Source: CAIUPE01 sp037131735
GTDB lineage: Bacteria > Pseudomonadota > Alphaproteobacteria > Rhizobiales > Beijerinckiaceae
Assembly: GCA_037131735.1 (NCBI GenBank)
Contig: JBAXQM010000004.1
Span: forward strand, 62,001-126,000
Direction: 5' to 3'
DNA length: 64,000 bases
The notes under the pieces are model-generated. The model did no database searches. It was not told the origin of the DNA and was given only the letters and a program-made list of their open reading frames with translations. The first letter of the stretch is position 1. Every line of letters starts with the position of its first letter. The position numbers were made by a program, and so were the translations under genes. This document shows positions 11,521 through 20,150 of the stretch, in pieces.

Positions 11521-13013
11521 CTGATTCACGCCCGCATGCGATAGTTATCGGATCGGGCTTTGGCGGGCTCGCTGCCGCCATTCGTCTTCTCGCAAAAAAC
11601 TATCGCGTAACCGTGCTCGAACAGCTCGATAAGCCCGGCGGTCGCGCTTATGTGTATGAGCAAGACGGATTTGTATTTGATGCCGGCCCCACAATCATCA
11701 CCGCGCCTTATCTGCTCGAAGAGCTTTGGCAGATTGCCGGACGGCGTATGTCAGATGATCTCGATCTCCGGCCCATCGACCCCTTTTACACCATCCGCTT
11801 TGACGATGGTACGGTTTTAAAATGCGTCGCCTCTGTTGACGGCATGCGCGAAGAAGTGCGTCGCATCGCGCCTGAAGATGTTACGGGCTATGATCGCTTT
11901 ATTGAAGCCAGCAAAGACATTTACAAAGTTGCCTTTAGCGAATTGGCGGATAAACCCTTTCATGATTTCATGTCGGTTATCCGATCCGCACCGGATCTCA
12001 TTCGCTTAAAAGGCTATCGTTCCGTCTATGGTTTGGTCGGCGATTATTTCACCAATGATAAATTGAAAGTCGCCTTTAGCTTTCATCCCTTATTGATCGG
12101 CGGTAATCCTTTAACAACGACGGCCTATTATTGTCTGATCGCGCATCTTGAGCGCTTGCATCTCGTGCATTTCGCCATGGGTGGCACAGGCGCGGTGATC
12201 AAAGGTCTTGCGAATTTGATCACGCATCAAGGCGGAGAAATTCGGCTCAATGCCAAGGTCGATGAAATTACGACGTCAGGCGATAAAGTTACAGGCGTGA
12301 AACTATCAAATGGCGAGATGCTCAAAGCGGATCTCGTGATTTCAAACGCCGATGCCGCAACGACTTATCGCTCCTTGCTCAAATCCTATCCGCGCCACCG
12401 CTGGACTGATGCGAAACTGGCGCGCGCCAAATATTCAATGAGTTTGTTTGTTTGGTATTTTGGAACCAATCGCCGCTATCACGATGTCTATCATCACATG
12501 ATGGTTTTGGGCCCGCGCTATCAAGAACTCCTCAAAGATATCTTCAACAAGAAACATCTCGCTGATGATTTCAGCCTGTATCTCCATCGGCCGACAATGA
12601 CAGATGCGTCGCTTGCGCCAGAGGGGTGCGATACATTCTATGTCCTCTCGCCGGTACCGCATCTTGAAAGCGGAACCGATTGGTCGAAAGAGGCTGAGAT
12701 TTATCGCCAAAAAATCGAACGCCGGTTAGAGCAAACGGTTTTGCCTGATTTGTCGAAGCATATTGTAACCTCGCGCATGCTCACACCGCAAGACTTTCAA
12801 GATCGACTGCTCTCTTACAAAGGCGCGGCCTTCTCGTTGCAGCCACAACTCTTCCAAAGTGCGTGGTTCCGTCCGCATAATCGCTCAGAAGAAGTCAAAG
12901 GTCTTTATCTCGTGGGAGCAGGAACGCATCCGGGCGCTGGTATTCCTGGCGTTATTTCATCAGCAAAAGTTGTTGCCGATCTTCTGCCCGAAGCGCGCGA
13001 TTACAATCGCTAA
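11517..13013 (+). CDS. crtI: Phytoene desaturase
   Basis: 498 residues from a GTG whose last two bases lie in the preceding TGA. N-terminal FAD-binding motif VIGSGFGGLAAAIRLL; C-terminal carotenoid desaturase signature GLYLVGAGTHPGAGIPGVI. In spirilloxanthin producers CrtI makes neurosporene or lycopene from phytoene at the membrane; the desaturation count cannot be read from sequence. It ends only 3 bp from the convergent gene at 13017, with no visible terminator between. Confidence 0.94.
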   Translation: MTDSRPHAIVIGSGFGGLAAAIRLLAKNYRVTVLEQLDKPGGRAYVYEQDGFVFDAGPTIITAPYLLEELWQIAGRRMSDDLDLRPIDPFYTIRFDDGTVLKCVASVDGMREEVRRIAPEDVTGYDRFIEASKDIYKVAFSELADKPFHDFMSVIRSAPDLIRLKGYRSVYGLVGDYFTNDKLKVAFSFHPLLIGGNPLTTTAYYCLIAHLERLHLVHFAMGGTGAVIKGLANLITHQGGEIRLNAKVDEITTSGDKVTGVKLSNGEMLKADLVISNADAATTYRSLLKSYPRHRWTDAKLARAKYSMSLFVWYFGTNRRYHDVYHHMMVLGPRYQELLKDIFNKKHLADDFSLYLHRPTMTDASLAPEGCDTFYVLSPVPHLESGTDWSKEAEIYRQKIERRLEQTVLPDLSKHIVTSRMLTPQDFQDRLLSYKGAAFSLQPQLFQSAWFRPHNRSEEVKGLYLVGAGTHPGAGIPGVISSAKVVADLLPEARDYNR

Positions 13014-13016
13014 GAC

Positions 13017-13772
13017 TCAAGCAGGCGTTTTTAACAAAAATGCATAAAAAGGCCGGAAGCGATCGATCTTCCACCAATGATAAAGAATGAGTCCAATCCC
13101 GACCGAAAGCGGGATAGCCCACATCAGCGGATTGAGCGCGAGCATCGGAAAAATTCTGACCGAGCCGAAGGCCATGAAGGCCGTGTAAACCGAAATGCCC
13201 GAGCCCACGAGGGCTTTCAAATGCTCTTTAAGCCAATCTTTAGGGGCGGGATTTGGTTTATAAAGAAACCAGAGATTGGTGCCTGCCGTTGCAAATCCCA
13301 CAAAGGAAATGGCGACCATCAATAATTGATCGATCACTAAGCCTTGAAGCGCACAGTTGAGCGACGCCAAAATCAAAAGCGGTTGAAGCGCAATATTGCG
13401 CCACTCACGCATCGCCGCACGATTTTGCTTATGTTCAACGCAGAGCCAGCCATACCATGTGAGATTAATGGTGAGCGCGCCGAGATAAAGCATCATCCAC
13501 CCAAAAATGCCGCGAATGAAGGCAGCATCATAATGCCCAACAAGATGCGGGTGGGTGCCAAGCGGATCATAAAGCGTTAGCAGGCTCATCAGGATCGCAA
13601 ATGAACCCGTCGCCAGTAAGACATGGGTGAAGACACGACCCCAGCGCCGATGAACGGCACCACCCTTGCGCCCGATGACCGGCACCCAGAAACACACAGC
13701 ACCGGTAGCACCCGTCGCGATATGAAATCCGACAACGGCAATAAACAGGTCGTGAATTGTTAGATCGCCCAT
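13017..13772 (-). CDS. Uncharacterised polytopic membrane protein, DUF2306-like
   Basis: About 251 residues from the ATG at 13772, which has AAAGGA 10-15 bases upstream; the frame is open to 13835. Roughly seven hydrophobic helices are evident. After the first there is GRKGGAVHRRWGR, the short basic His-Arg loop found in DUF2306-type predicted membrane proteins. I do not recognise a function. It is the only minus-strand gene between crtI and the P450, and it is convergent with crtI, so it is transcribed separately from the pigment operons. Confidence 0.6.
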   Translation of the reverse strand: MGDLTIHDLFIAVVGFHIATGATGAVCFWVPVIGRKGGAVHRRWGRVFTHVLLATGSFAILMSLLTLYDPLGTHPHLVGHYDAAFIRGIFGWMMLYLGALTINLTWYGWLCVEHKQNRAAMREWRNIALQPLLILASLNCALQGLVIDQLLMVAISFVGFATAGTNLWFLYKPNPAPKDWLKEHLKALVGSGISVYTAFMAFGSVRIFPMLALNPLMWAIPLSVGIGLILYHWWKIDRFRPFYAFLLKTPA

Positions 13773-13823
13773 CAGCGGCGTGTCCTTTGTCTGCAAACCC
13801 GGATTGAAGAAATCGCAAAGTCT

Positions 13824-13841
13824 TGACATGATCAAGTGTCA
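13824..13841 (+). promoter_or_regulatory. Palindrome upstream of the P450 gene
   Basis: TGACATGATCAAGTGTCA has half-sites TGACA and TGTCA separated by 8 bp. This matches the inner pair of the tandem PpsR arrays before drl and bchC, but the outer half-sites are absent. It contains TTGACA, which could also be a -35 box. It lies 35 bp before the P450 start. Binding by PpsR is only a possibility. Confidence 0.3.
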
Positions 13842-13876
13842 GTTTTGCTTTCTCCTCGCCCGGAGTCTCTGCGTCC

Positions 13877-15238
13877 GTGTATCGCCCGCCCCGCCCTGCC
13901 CCCCTCTCCGCTTTGGCTTCGCTTATTCGCGCCGTGAGCAGTGGCGATGGTAATCTTTTAAACCTCCTGCCCGGCGCGGCCTATGAGATGGATATTGGGC
14001 CGCTCGGCTGGTCCCGCCGCTCGACTTTGATCGTGAACCGCCCCGATCTCGTGCGCGAGGTGTTGATCGATGAGAAAGGCATATTCCCGAAATCCGATCT
14101 CATGGTGAATGCGCTTGATGCGCTCATCGGCAATTCGATTTTTGTTTCGTCCGGCGAGACATGGCGACGCCAGCGCGCGATGGTCGATCCTTCTCTCACC
14201 ATGATGCGGATCAATCGCGCCTTCCCGGATATGCAAGCGGGTGTTGCCGAAACGCTGAAAAGCCTCAGCACATTGGCGGCGCAGGAGGAGAGCTTCAGCC
14301 TTGATCTCATGATGTCGCATCTCACGGCTGATATCATCTGCCGCACAGTGTTTTCAACCGGCGTTTCCGAGCGCGTGACTCATGAAGTGTTTGAAGCCTT
14401 CACGCTTTTTGAAAAAAGCGTCGCGCAGGTTAAAATTTTTCGGCTCGTGATTGAAAAAGCATTTACGAAGACGCCGCAAAAGCCGCATGTGTTAGAGGCC
14501 TGCCGCGTGATACGCAAAGCCATTGGCGAATTACTTGACACACATAGCGGTGAAACGGGCAAAGATTATGATGATATCGCCTCCGCTCTGATGCTCGCGC
14601 GTGATGAGGGCGATAAAGGATTTACGCGCGAGGAACTGATCGACCAATTGGGCGTGATGTTTCTCGCGGGCCATGAGACAAGCGCCAGCGCACTCACTTG
14701 GGTTTTTTACATCCTCAGCCAACAACCTGAATGTGTGAAACGCATTCGTGACGAGGTCGATGCGCTTTGCGGCGAAGGTCCGATCAGTTTTGAACAAAGC
14801 AAGAAGCTTGTTTTCACGCGTAACATATTTCGTGAAACGATAAGGCTCTATCCGCCGATTACGTTTCTGCCACGCGTCGCGATGGAAGATACAAAACTCG
14901 GATCCAAGCGCATCAAACGGGGCGCATTGGTCATTGTTGCGCCTTGGGTGTTGCATCGCCATAAATCCTATTGGCGCGATCCTGATGTGTTTGATCCTGA
15001 TCGTTTCTCGTCCGAACGCGAGAGCGAGATTGTCTCCAATGCCTATATTCCTTTTGGATTGGGACCGCGCATTTGCTCGGGCGCGGCCTTTGCCAGTGTT
15101 GAAGCGGTTTTAATTATCGCGAGTCTTATCCGCGCCTTTGATATTGAGACGATTGAACCTGAAAAGGTTACGCCCGCAGCGCGTCTCACCACACGCCCCA
15201 CGCAACAAATCATGTGTCGCGTCAGAGCGCGGTCATGA
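13877..15238 (+). CDS. Cytochrome P450 in the carotenoid gene region
   Basis: 453 residues from a GTG. All P450 hallmarks are present: I-helix AGHET at 264-268 (oxygen activation), ExxR with E320 and R323, and the haem loop FGLGPRICSG with ligand Cys400. There is no N-terminal membrane anchor, so it is probably a soluble or peripheral monooxygenase needing external ferredoxin or flavodoxin electrons; none is encoded nearby. It overlaps the ATP-grasp gene by ATGA and lies between crtI and crtB, so a carotenoid or polyprenyl substrate is the first hypothesis. P450s are not part of the known spirilloxanthin route, and the reaction is unknown. Confidence 0.93.
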   Translation: MYRPPRPAPLSALASLIRAVSSGDGNLLNLLPGAAYEMDIGPLGWSRRSTLIVNRPDLVREVLIDEKGIFPKSDLMVNALDALIGNSIFVSSGETWRRQRAMVDPSLTMMRINRAFPDMQAGVAETLKSLSTLAAQEESFSLDLMMSHLTADIICRTVFSTGVSERVTHEVFEAFTLFEKSVAQVKIFRLVIEKAFTKTPQKPHVLEACRVIRKAIGELLDTHSGETGKDYDDIASALMLARDEGDKGFTREELIDQLGVMFLAGHETSASALTWVFYILSQQPECVKRIRDEVDALCGEGPISFEQSKKLVFTRNIFRETIRLYPPITFLPRVAMEDTKLGSKRIKRGALVIVAPWVLHRHKSYWRDPDVFDPDRFSSERESEIVSNAYIPFGLGPRICSGAAFASVEAVLIIASLIRAFDIETIEPEKVTPAARLTTRPTQQIMCRVRARS

Positions 15239-16404
15239 AACAATCCGTCCTGCTCACATTGGGCCGTCTACCCAAAGGGCTCGATATTGCGCGAAGTTTT
15301 CATCGCGCAGGATGGCGTGTGATTATTGCTGATCCTGCACGTGATCATCTCGCTCGTGCTTCCAATCATGTTGCGAAATCCTATCGCGTGCCACCTCCGG
15401 TAACCGAGCGCGGAGCCTATCTTAACGCCTTGCGTGACATCATCACACGTGAAGCGATAAATCTCGTCGTGCCTATCTCTGAAGAGATTATGTATGTCTC
15501 GCTTCTTGCTGCCGACACGAAGTTACAGCCGCGAATCTTGAGCATGACCTCCGATCTAATTCATCGCACGCATGATAAAGGCGCCTTCATCGAACTGTGC
15601 CAGAAGATCAATCTCACCGCCCCCGAGACCGCGCGATCAGATTCGAATGAAGCTCTGAATATTGCGCAGTCCGGTCCTTTCATCATAAAGCCCATTCACT
15701 CCTGCGCGGGCGACAGCGTGAGCATTCATGATCAAGACGCCCCTTTTACTGCCGATCCCAATCGCCTCGTTCAACGCCGTGTTGTCGGCGCGGAAGTGAG
15801 CACATGTTCACTCGCCCACAATGGAAAAAGACAAGCAACGAGTATTTATCGCGGCACGCTGATGGGTGGCACCGTAGCGGTGGGCTTTGAACGCATTGAG
15901 AATGAGGCAGTTGAGCGCTGGGTTGATCATTTCATCCACTCAACGGGCTGGACCGGGTTTATCTCATTTGATTTCATTATCGACCAAGCGGGCACGCCCT
16001 ATGCGATAGAATGTAACCCCCGCACAACGAGCGGCTTACATTTCTTTGAAACAGAAGACCTAGCGCGTGCCATTCTTGATGAGACGCATGAGATTCGCTT
16101 CCGCCCCGCGCGCCGCATGATGCAATTCTGGTCTTGTATGGAGGAATTGCAGAAAGGTTTCGGCAATGCGCAGAAAACCCGCGCCGCATTGGCTCATCTC
16201 ATCGCCTGTCGCGATGTGACATGGTCCTGGCGCGACCCGCTGCCGCTTCTCACCATGCCCTGGACCGCGCGCGATATTATCAAATCTGCGCATCAGGACG
16301 CGATGCCCTTCGGGATTGCGGCCACGCGCGATCTCGTCTGGACAGAGACAGCCGAAACTGTGCATGATCCGGCACGGTCGGCATCAGAGATCCGGCACCG
16401 TTAG
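15235..16404 (+). CDS. ATP-grasp domain ligase of unknown substrate
   Basis: 389 residues starting at the ATG in the ATGA overlap with the P450 stop. Architecture: N-terminal preATP-grasp fold (LLTLGRLPKGLDIARSF, then VIIADPARDH), central ATP-binding lysine K152 in FIIKPIHSCAGDS, and the Mg-binding IECNPRTTSG with E259 and N261. This is the carboxylate-amine/thiol ligase type of ATP-grasp enzyme, which activates a carboxylate as an acyl phosphate. The substrate is unknown. Coupled translation with the P450, and crtB 34 bp downstream, suggest it acts on an oxidised product of the P450. That is inference. Confidence 0.82.
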   Translation: MKQSVLLTLGRLPKGLDIARSFHRAGWRVIIADPARDHLARASNHVAKSYRVPPPVTERGAYLNALRDIITREAINLVVPISEEIMYVSLLAADTKLQPRILSMTSDLIHRTHDKGAFIELCQKINLTAPETARSDSNEALNIAQSGPFIIKPIHSCAGDSVSIHDQDAPFTADPNRLVQRRVVGAEVSTCSLAHNGKRQATSIYRGTLMGGTVAVGFERIENEAVERWVDHFIHSTGWTGFISFDFIIDQAGTPYAIECNPRTTSGLHFFETEDLARAILDETHEIRFRPARRMMQFWSCMEELQKGFGNAQKTRAALAHLIACRDVTWSWRDPLPLLTMPWTARDIIKSAHQDAMPFGIAATRDLVWTETAETVHDPARSASEIRHR

Positions 16405-16437
16405 GGATTCGGGAATGATCGGGAAGAGCGACAGCTG

Positions 16438-17460
16438 ATGACAGGCCCCAAACCGCCCTATGTGACCCATGCCGATCTGGCGCTTTGCCGCGCGATGATT
16501 CGCGAAGGGTCGAAGACATTCTACACAAGTTCGAAACTCTTCCCGCGTCGCATTCGGGACGCGTCACGCGCGCTCTATGCCTTCTGCCGCGTGGCCGATG
16601 ATGCGGTTGATCAAACCGACGATATTCAGGCGGCGCTGGCCGATCTGAAAAGCAGACTAGACGCGATTGAACGCAATGAACCGCATCCGCATGCGGCAGA
16701 CCGCGTTTATGCCGATTTGGCGTTTCGCTATGCAATCCCCCGCACGCTCCCTGATGCTTTGATTGATGGCTTTGTGTGGGATGCGTCGGGTCAACGGTGC
16801 CGCAATGAGAGCGATCTCATCGCTTATGCGGTACGCGTGGCGGGTGCCGTCGGCGCGATGATGGCGATCATCATGGAGGCCCGTTCACCGGAAGCGATTG
16901 CCCGCGCCACCGATCTCGGCATTGCGATGCAGCTCACCAATATCGCCCGTGATGTTGGTGAAGACGCGCGCATGAACCGGCTTTATCTGCCTGAAACATG
17001 GATGCGAGAGGAAGGCCTCGATCCGGATACGTTTTTGAAGGCTCCCAAGCCCTCAGAACAGCTCGCCAAAGTGGTCAAAAGGCTTTTGGCGCTTGCGGAT
17101 GAATTTTATGACCGCGCTTTGCCAGGTATTGCGCTTTTGCCGCGCCGCTGCCGCCCCGCGATTCACGCGGCGCGATTGCTTTATCGGGAAATCGGACGTG
17201 AAGTGGCACGTCATAATTTCGACTCGGTGACACGCCGTGCCGTTGTATCCAAACCGCGTAAACTTGCGCTTCTGGGAGAGGCGATTCTTCTCTCGGCGGC
17301 TCCACAAAGCGATGCGCTCAGTGATCCCGCTGATGAGGCGCGGTTTGTGGTTGATGCCGTCATCGCCGCACCAATTCCAAAACCTTACCCTGTCGGATTT
17401 GATGAAAAAGCCGCATGGGTGACCGATCTTTTCTTGCGTCTTGATGGGAAAAGATCGTGA
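16438..17460 (+). CDS. crtB: Phytoene synthase
   Basis: 340 residues. Condenses two geranylgeranyl diphosphates to 15-cis-phytoene. The two Asp-rich diphosphate-Mg motifs are visible: RVADDAVDQ at about 52-59 and NIARDVGEDARMNRLYLP at about 165-183. In many purple bacteria crtB directly follows crtI; here the P450 and ATP-grasp genes and a minus-strand gene intervene. Its stop overlaps the GTG of the small membrane peptide downstream. Confidence 0.96.
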   Translation: MTGPKPPYVTHADLALCRAMIREGSKTFYTSSKLFPRRIRDASRALYAFCRVADDAVDQTDDIQAALADLKSRLDAIERNEPHPHAADRVYADLAFRYAIPRTLPDALIDGFVWDASGQRCRNESDLIAYAVRVAGAVGAMMAIIMEARSPEAIARATDLGIAMQLTNIARDVGEDARMNRLYLPETWMREEGLDPDTFLKAPKPSEQLAKVVKRLLALADEFYDRALPGIALLPRRCRPAIHAARLLYREIGREVARHNFDSVTRRAVVSKPRKLALLGEAILLSAAPQSDALSDPADEARFVVDAVIAAPIPKPYPVGFDEKAAWVTDLFLRLDGKRS

Positions 17461-17591
17461 GCGGATTGATCCCGCCGTCATGGTTCGGGCCGATTGAAAT
17501 GCTGCTTGCCTTTGGTCTTATTGTGGGTTTTTGCAGCTGGGAAGTCTGGAAACTCAGAAAAGAAAAACGTGATAAAGGCGGGCATTTTTAG
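17457..17591 (+). CDS. 44-residue single-helix membrane peptide coupled to crtB
   Basis: GTG start overlapping the crtB stop (GTGA). The predicted peptide has a short Pro-rich N-terminus (MSGLIPPSWFGP), one hydrophobic helix (MLLAFGLIVGFCSWEVWKL) and a basic tail (RKEKRDKGG). The coupled start, codon use like crtB and a clean membrane topology argue for a real gene. I recall similar short ORFs after crtB in other photosynthesis clusters, but no function is known. It might tether or recruit CrtB to the membrane. Confidence 0.6.
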   Translation: MSGLIPPSWFGPIEMLLAFGLIVGFCSWEVWKLRKEKRDKGGHF

Positions 17592-17601
17592 CGTTTTTTG
17601 A

Positions 17602-18531
17602 TCACCGTCGCCGGGGCATTTTGAACGGCAACATCTTCTGAATCACAGGATTTGTGAAGCGGTCGAGTGACAGGCTCTCGTGAAAGACCGCGACGTTTTC
17701 ATAATCTATTTTAGTATGAAAAAGTGAACGCGTGTAAAAGGGCGCGTCTTCTAGCGTCTTAATGTATTCGACGGCATAATCGGCATGCGCCGGACGTTTC
17801 ATACGCCAGAATACCGTGCCCAATTCGATATTTTTAGGCATCGGAATCGCCTGCGATTTGCCGTCAGGACCGATCCGAATAGCAAAGCCTGATTGCGATC
17901 CATCGCGTAACACGCGATCATAAACAATATGCGCGTGATCGCCGAGTGCTGTGCGTGACCATACCCATGATGAGAAATCATCTTCAAGCGGACGCGCGCC
18001 CCAATTCATGTCGTGATAGCCGGTGCCAAGCCATGAAATATTTGGATATTCAAAACTCACTTCAACATCCGCCACAGGCGCGACAGGACGCCAATGATGA
18101 TGAGCGCGCGGATCAAGCGCAATCTCTGCCTGTGAAATCACACGCGGCGTGAGACGTATTTCTCCACGCACGCGCGAGGGAAAAGGTACTGTAATCTCAT
18201 CCATGCGGATGACGAGTGTTCCGTTCTCCCACGCCATGGATGAGGGGCCGATTTTAAACTGGGTAGCGCTCCGAGCAAGATGGCGTTTTGCTCGTTCAGT
18301 CATGCACCATTTATGGCCGGTTGCGCCATAAAGACCTATATTCAAAGAGCAAAACTCTTCAGGATCAGCAGGCCCTTTTTTGCGCGCTGAAAAATAATAG
18401 GGCGAGAACACACTGCCGACAAAACCAATGATCGCTAGGCCATAGAGACCATCATCACTGAGCGCATCAAGATACCACCAGCGATAGCCATTTGCGGGAA
18501 CGGGAGCTGAAAAATCAGTGAGCGCGGTCAT
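17602..18531 (-). CDS. crtC: Hydroxyneurosporene synthase (carotenoid 1,2-hydratase)
   Basis: 309 residues with the CrtC-family N-terminal part GYRWWYLDALSDDGLYGLAI, the central WLGTGYHDMNWGARPLEDDF with conserved His, Asp and Trp, and a cofactor-independent hydratase fold. It adds water across the terminal double bond of neurosporene or lycopene, giving the 1-hydroxy group later methylated by CrtF. Its start overlaps the crtD stop by 4 bp; the two are transcribed away from crtE. Confidence 0.94.
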   Translation of the reverse strand: MTALTDFSAPVPANGYRWWYLDALSDDGLYGLAIIGFVGSVFSPYYFSARKKGPADPEEFCSLNIGLYGATGHKWCMTERAKRHLARSATQFKIGPSSMAWENGTLVIRMDEITVPFPSRVRGEIRLTPRVISQAEIALDPRAHHHWRPVAPVADVEVSFEYPNISWLGTGYHDMNWGARPLEDDFSSWVWSRTALGDHAHIVYDRVLRDGSQSGFAIRIGPDGKSQAIPMPKNIELGTVFWRMKRPAHADYAVEYIKTLEDAPFYTRSLFHTKIDYENVAVFHESLSLDRFTNPVIQKMLPFKMPRRR

Positions 18532-20036
18532 GCACGATTTAGCTTCTGATGTGAGGCAACACGACTTGCCTGTGAGGCCAAGAAATTCATTACGGCATCA
18601 GCGGCAAGACGTCCTGAATAGGCGGCCATCGGAACGCCGGCACCCGGATGCGCACTACCGCCTGCGAGGAATAGTCCCGGCATTTTTGTCTTCGCGCCGG
18701 GCCTTTGAAACGACGCATAAAAACCATGCGAGACACGACCATAAAGTGCGCCACCTGTTGCCGGAAATAAAACATGAAATCCTTGCGGCGATGTCGCCGT
18801 GATTTTTGCGGATGACCAATCAATATCAAGACCTGATGAGACTAGTTTTTTCCGCATAGCGGTCTCAATCATATCACGATTTTTTTCAATATGATCGCCA
18901 TTGGCTGGCGAATTGATCAGGATCAACATGCGCTCTTTATCCGCCACCGCACCTGTTCGATCCTGCGCGCAAAGATAAATTGTTGGGTCTGGCGGATACC
19001 CTTGATGCAACGCTTCAAATTCGCGTTTATAATCGCGCGAGAAAAACACATTGTGGAACGCCAGTGGAAAGCCGGATGTCTTTGCATTTACACACCATGT
19101 GATGGCAGAAAGCGAACGCGCATTTGCTGGAAGCGTTTTTACCGTCTTTGAAATTTCAGCGCCGAAATGACCAGTAGCGATCGCATTGGCATCGGCATTT
19201 GCAATAACTGCACGACAGGGAATATATTCGCCTTGAGATGTCACAACTGCATTTACACTGCCTTGTGACGTTTCAATCCGTTGTACATGCGTGTCATAGC
19301 GGAATGCGCCGCCTTTGCGTTTGATTATGCGTTCAAAGGCGCGCGCCACTTCATGCATACCACCTCTTACAGTCCACACGCCTTCTTGTTCAACATGCGC
19401 AATCAACAGCAGTGTCGCTACCGCTTGAAAGGGTGATGAACCGACATAGGTCGCATAACGACCAAAGAGCTGTCGCAAGCGTTCATCTTTTAGATGGCGT
19501 GACACCGCACCCCATAGAGTTTCAAAGGGATTGATTTTCATCATCGCGAGAAGGCCAGATACGCCTCCGCCAAATGCTACATCGAAAGGCGACGGCCTTT
19601 GATTTTCAATGTAAGTCTTACGAAGCGTATCAAACATATGTTTCGCTTCGCGATTGAGTGACAGAAAACCGCGTGCATCGTCCGCGCCCGCGAAGGCACC
19701 AATGGCATCGGTAGAGCGGTTGAGATCGGCAAAGAGATCAAGCTCGGGCCCATTGCCCCATGAATGCCGCGCCAACACATCAAGCGGCGTCAAAGACAAT
19801 TCCGCGTCGAGCGTGGTCCCCGCATCGTGAAAGAGCGCTTCAAAAATAGAGCGCATCGTGAAGACGGTGGGACCGCCATCAATAGCGGCCTCGCCCGCGC
19901 GCACGAGACGCATTTTCCCGCCGGGTGCTGATTGCCGCTCGAGGACCAAAACCGACTCGCCGCGCGCCGCCAAAAGCGTGGCGGCGGCCAAGCCCCCCAT
20001 TCCGGCCCCGATCACAATGATGGGCGTCTCGGCCAT
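18528..20036 (-). CDS. crtD: Carotenoid 3,4-desaturase (methoxyneurosporene dehydrogenase)
   Basis: 502 residues, paralogous to CrtI: N-terminal FAD motif VIGAGMGGLAAATLLAARGE and C-terminal GLFLAGGSAHPGAGVPMA. CrtD introduces the 3,4 double bond into 1-hydroxylated carotenoids. The Ala/Gly-rich C-terminal signature and position next to crtC separate it from CrtI. It is divergent from crtE across a region with PpsR-type sites. Confidence 0.94.
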   Translation of the reverse strand: MAETPIIVIGAGMGGLAAATLLAARGESVLVLERQSAPGGKMRLVRAGEAAIDGGPTVFTMRSIFEALFHDAGTTLDAELSLTPLDVLARHSWGNGPELDLFADLNRSTDAIGAFAGADDARGFLSLNREAKHMFDTLRKTYIENQRPSPFDVAFGGGVSGLLAMMKINPFETLWGAVSRHLKDERLRQLFGRYATYVGSSPFQAVATLLLIAHVEQEGVWTVRGGMHEVARAFERIIKRKGGAFRYDTHVQRIETSQGSVNAVVTSQGEYIPCRAVIANADANAIATGHFGAEISKTVKTLPANARSLSAITWCVNAKTSGFPLAFHNVFFSRDYKREFEALHQGYPPDPTIYLCAQDRTGAVADKERMLILINSPANGDHIEKNRDMIETAMRKKLVSSGLDIDWSSAKITATSPQGFHVLFPATGGALYGRVSHGFYASFQRPGAKTKMPGLFLAGGSAHPGAGVPMAAYSGRLAADAVMNFLASQASRVASHQKLNRA

Positions 20037-20071
20037 AAGGAGGGACTCCGGTTGCGCGTCTCAAAAGATTA

Positions 20072-20115
20072 TGTCAATATTTTTAGACAGTCACAAGCGA
20101 CCATCTATTTTGACA
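20072..20115. promoter_or_regulatory. PpsR-type operator between crtD and crtE
   Basis: 20072-20089 reads TGTCAATATTTTTAGACA, a full TGT-N12-ACA match. 20098-20115 (CGACC-N8-TGACA) keeps only its right half-site. The spacing between the two is 8 bp, as in the bchC operator. Lying between divergent crtD and crtE, it could repress both the crtDC and crtEF-bchCXYZ-puf transcripts. Confidence 0.6.
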
Positions 20116-20150
20116 CATAGATCGTGGCCATAAACAGGGGAGACGCCGGA

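Noticed and set aside
17592..17601. Possible bidirectional terminator between the 44-mer and crtC
   Set aside because: Only a 5-bp GTGAT/ATCAC pairing with a large loop is present; too weak to call.
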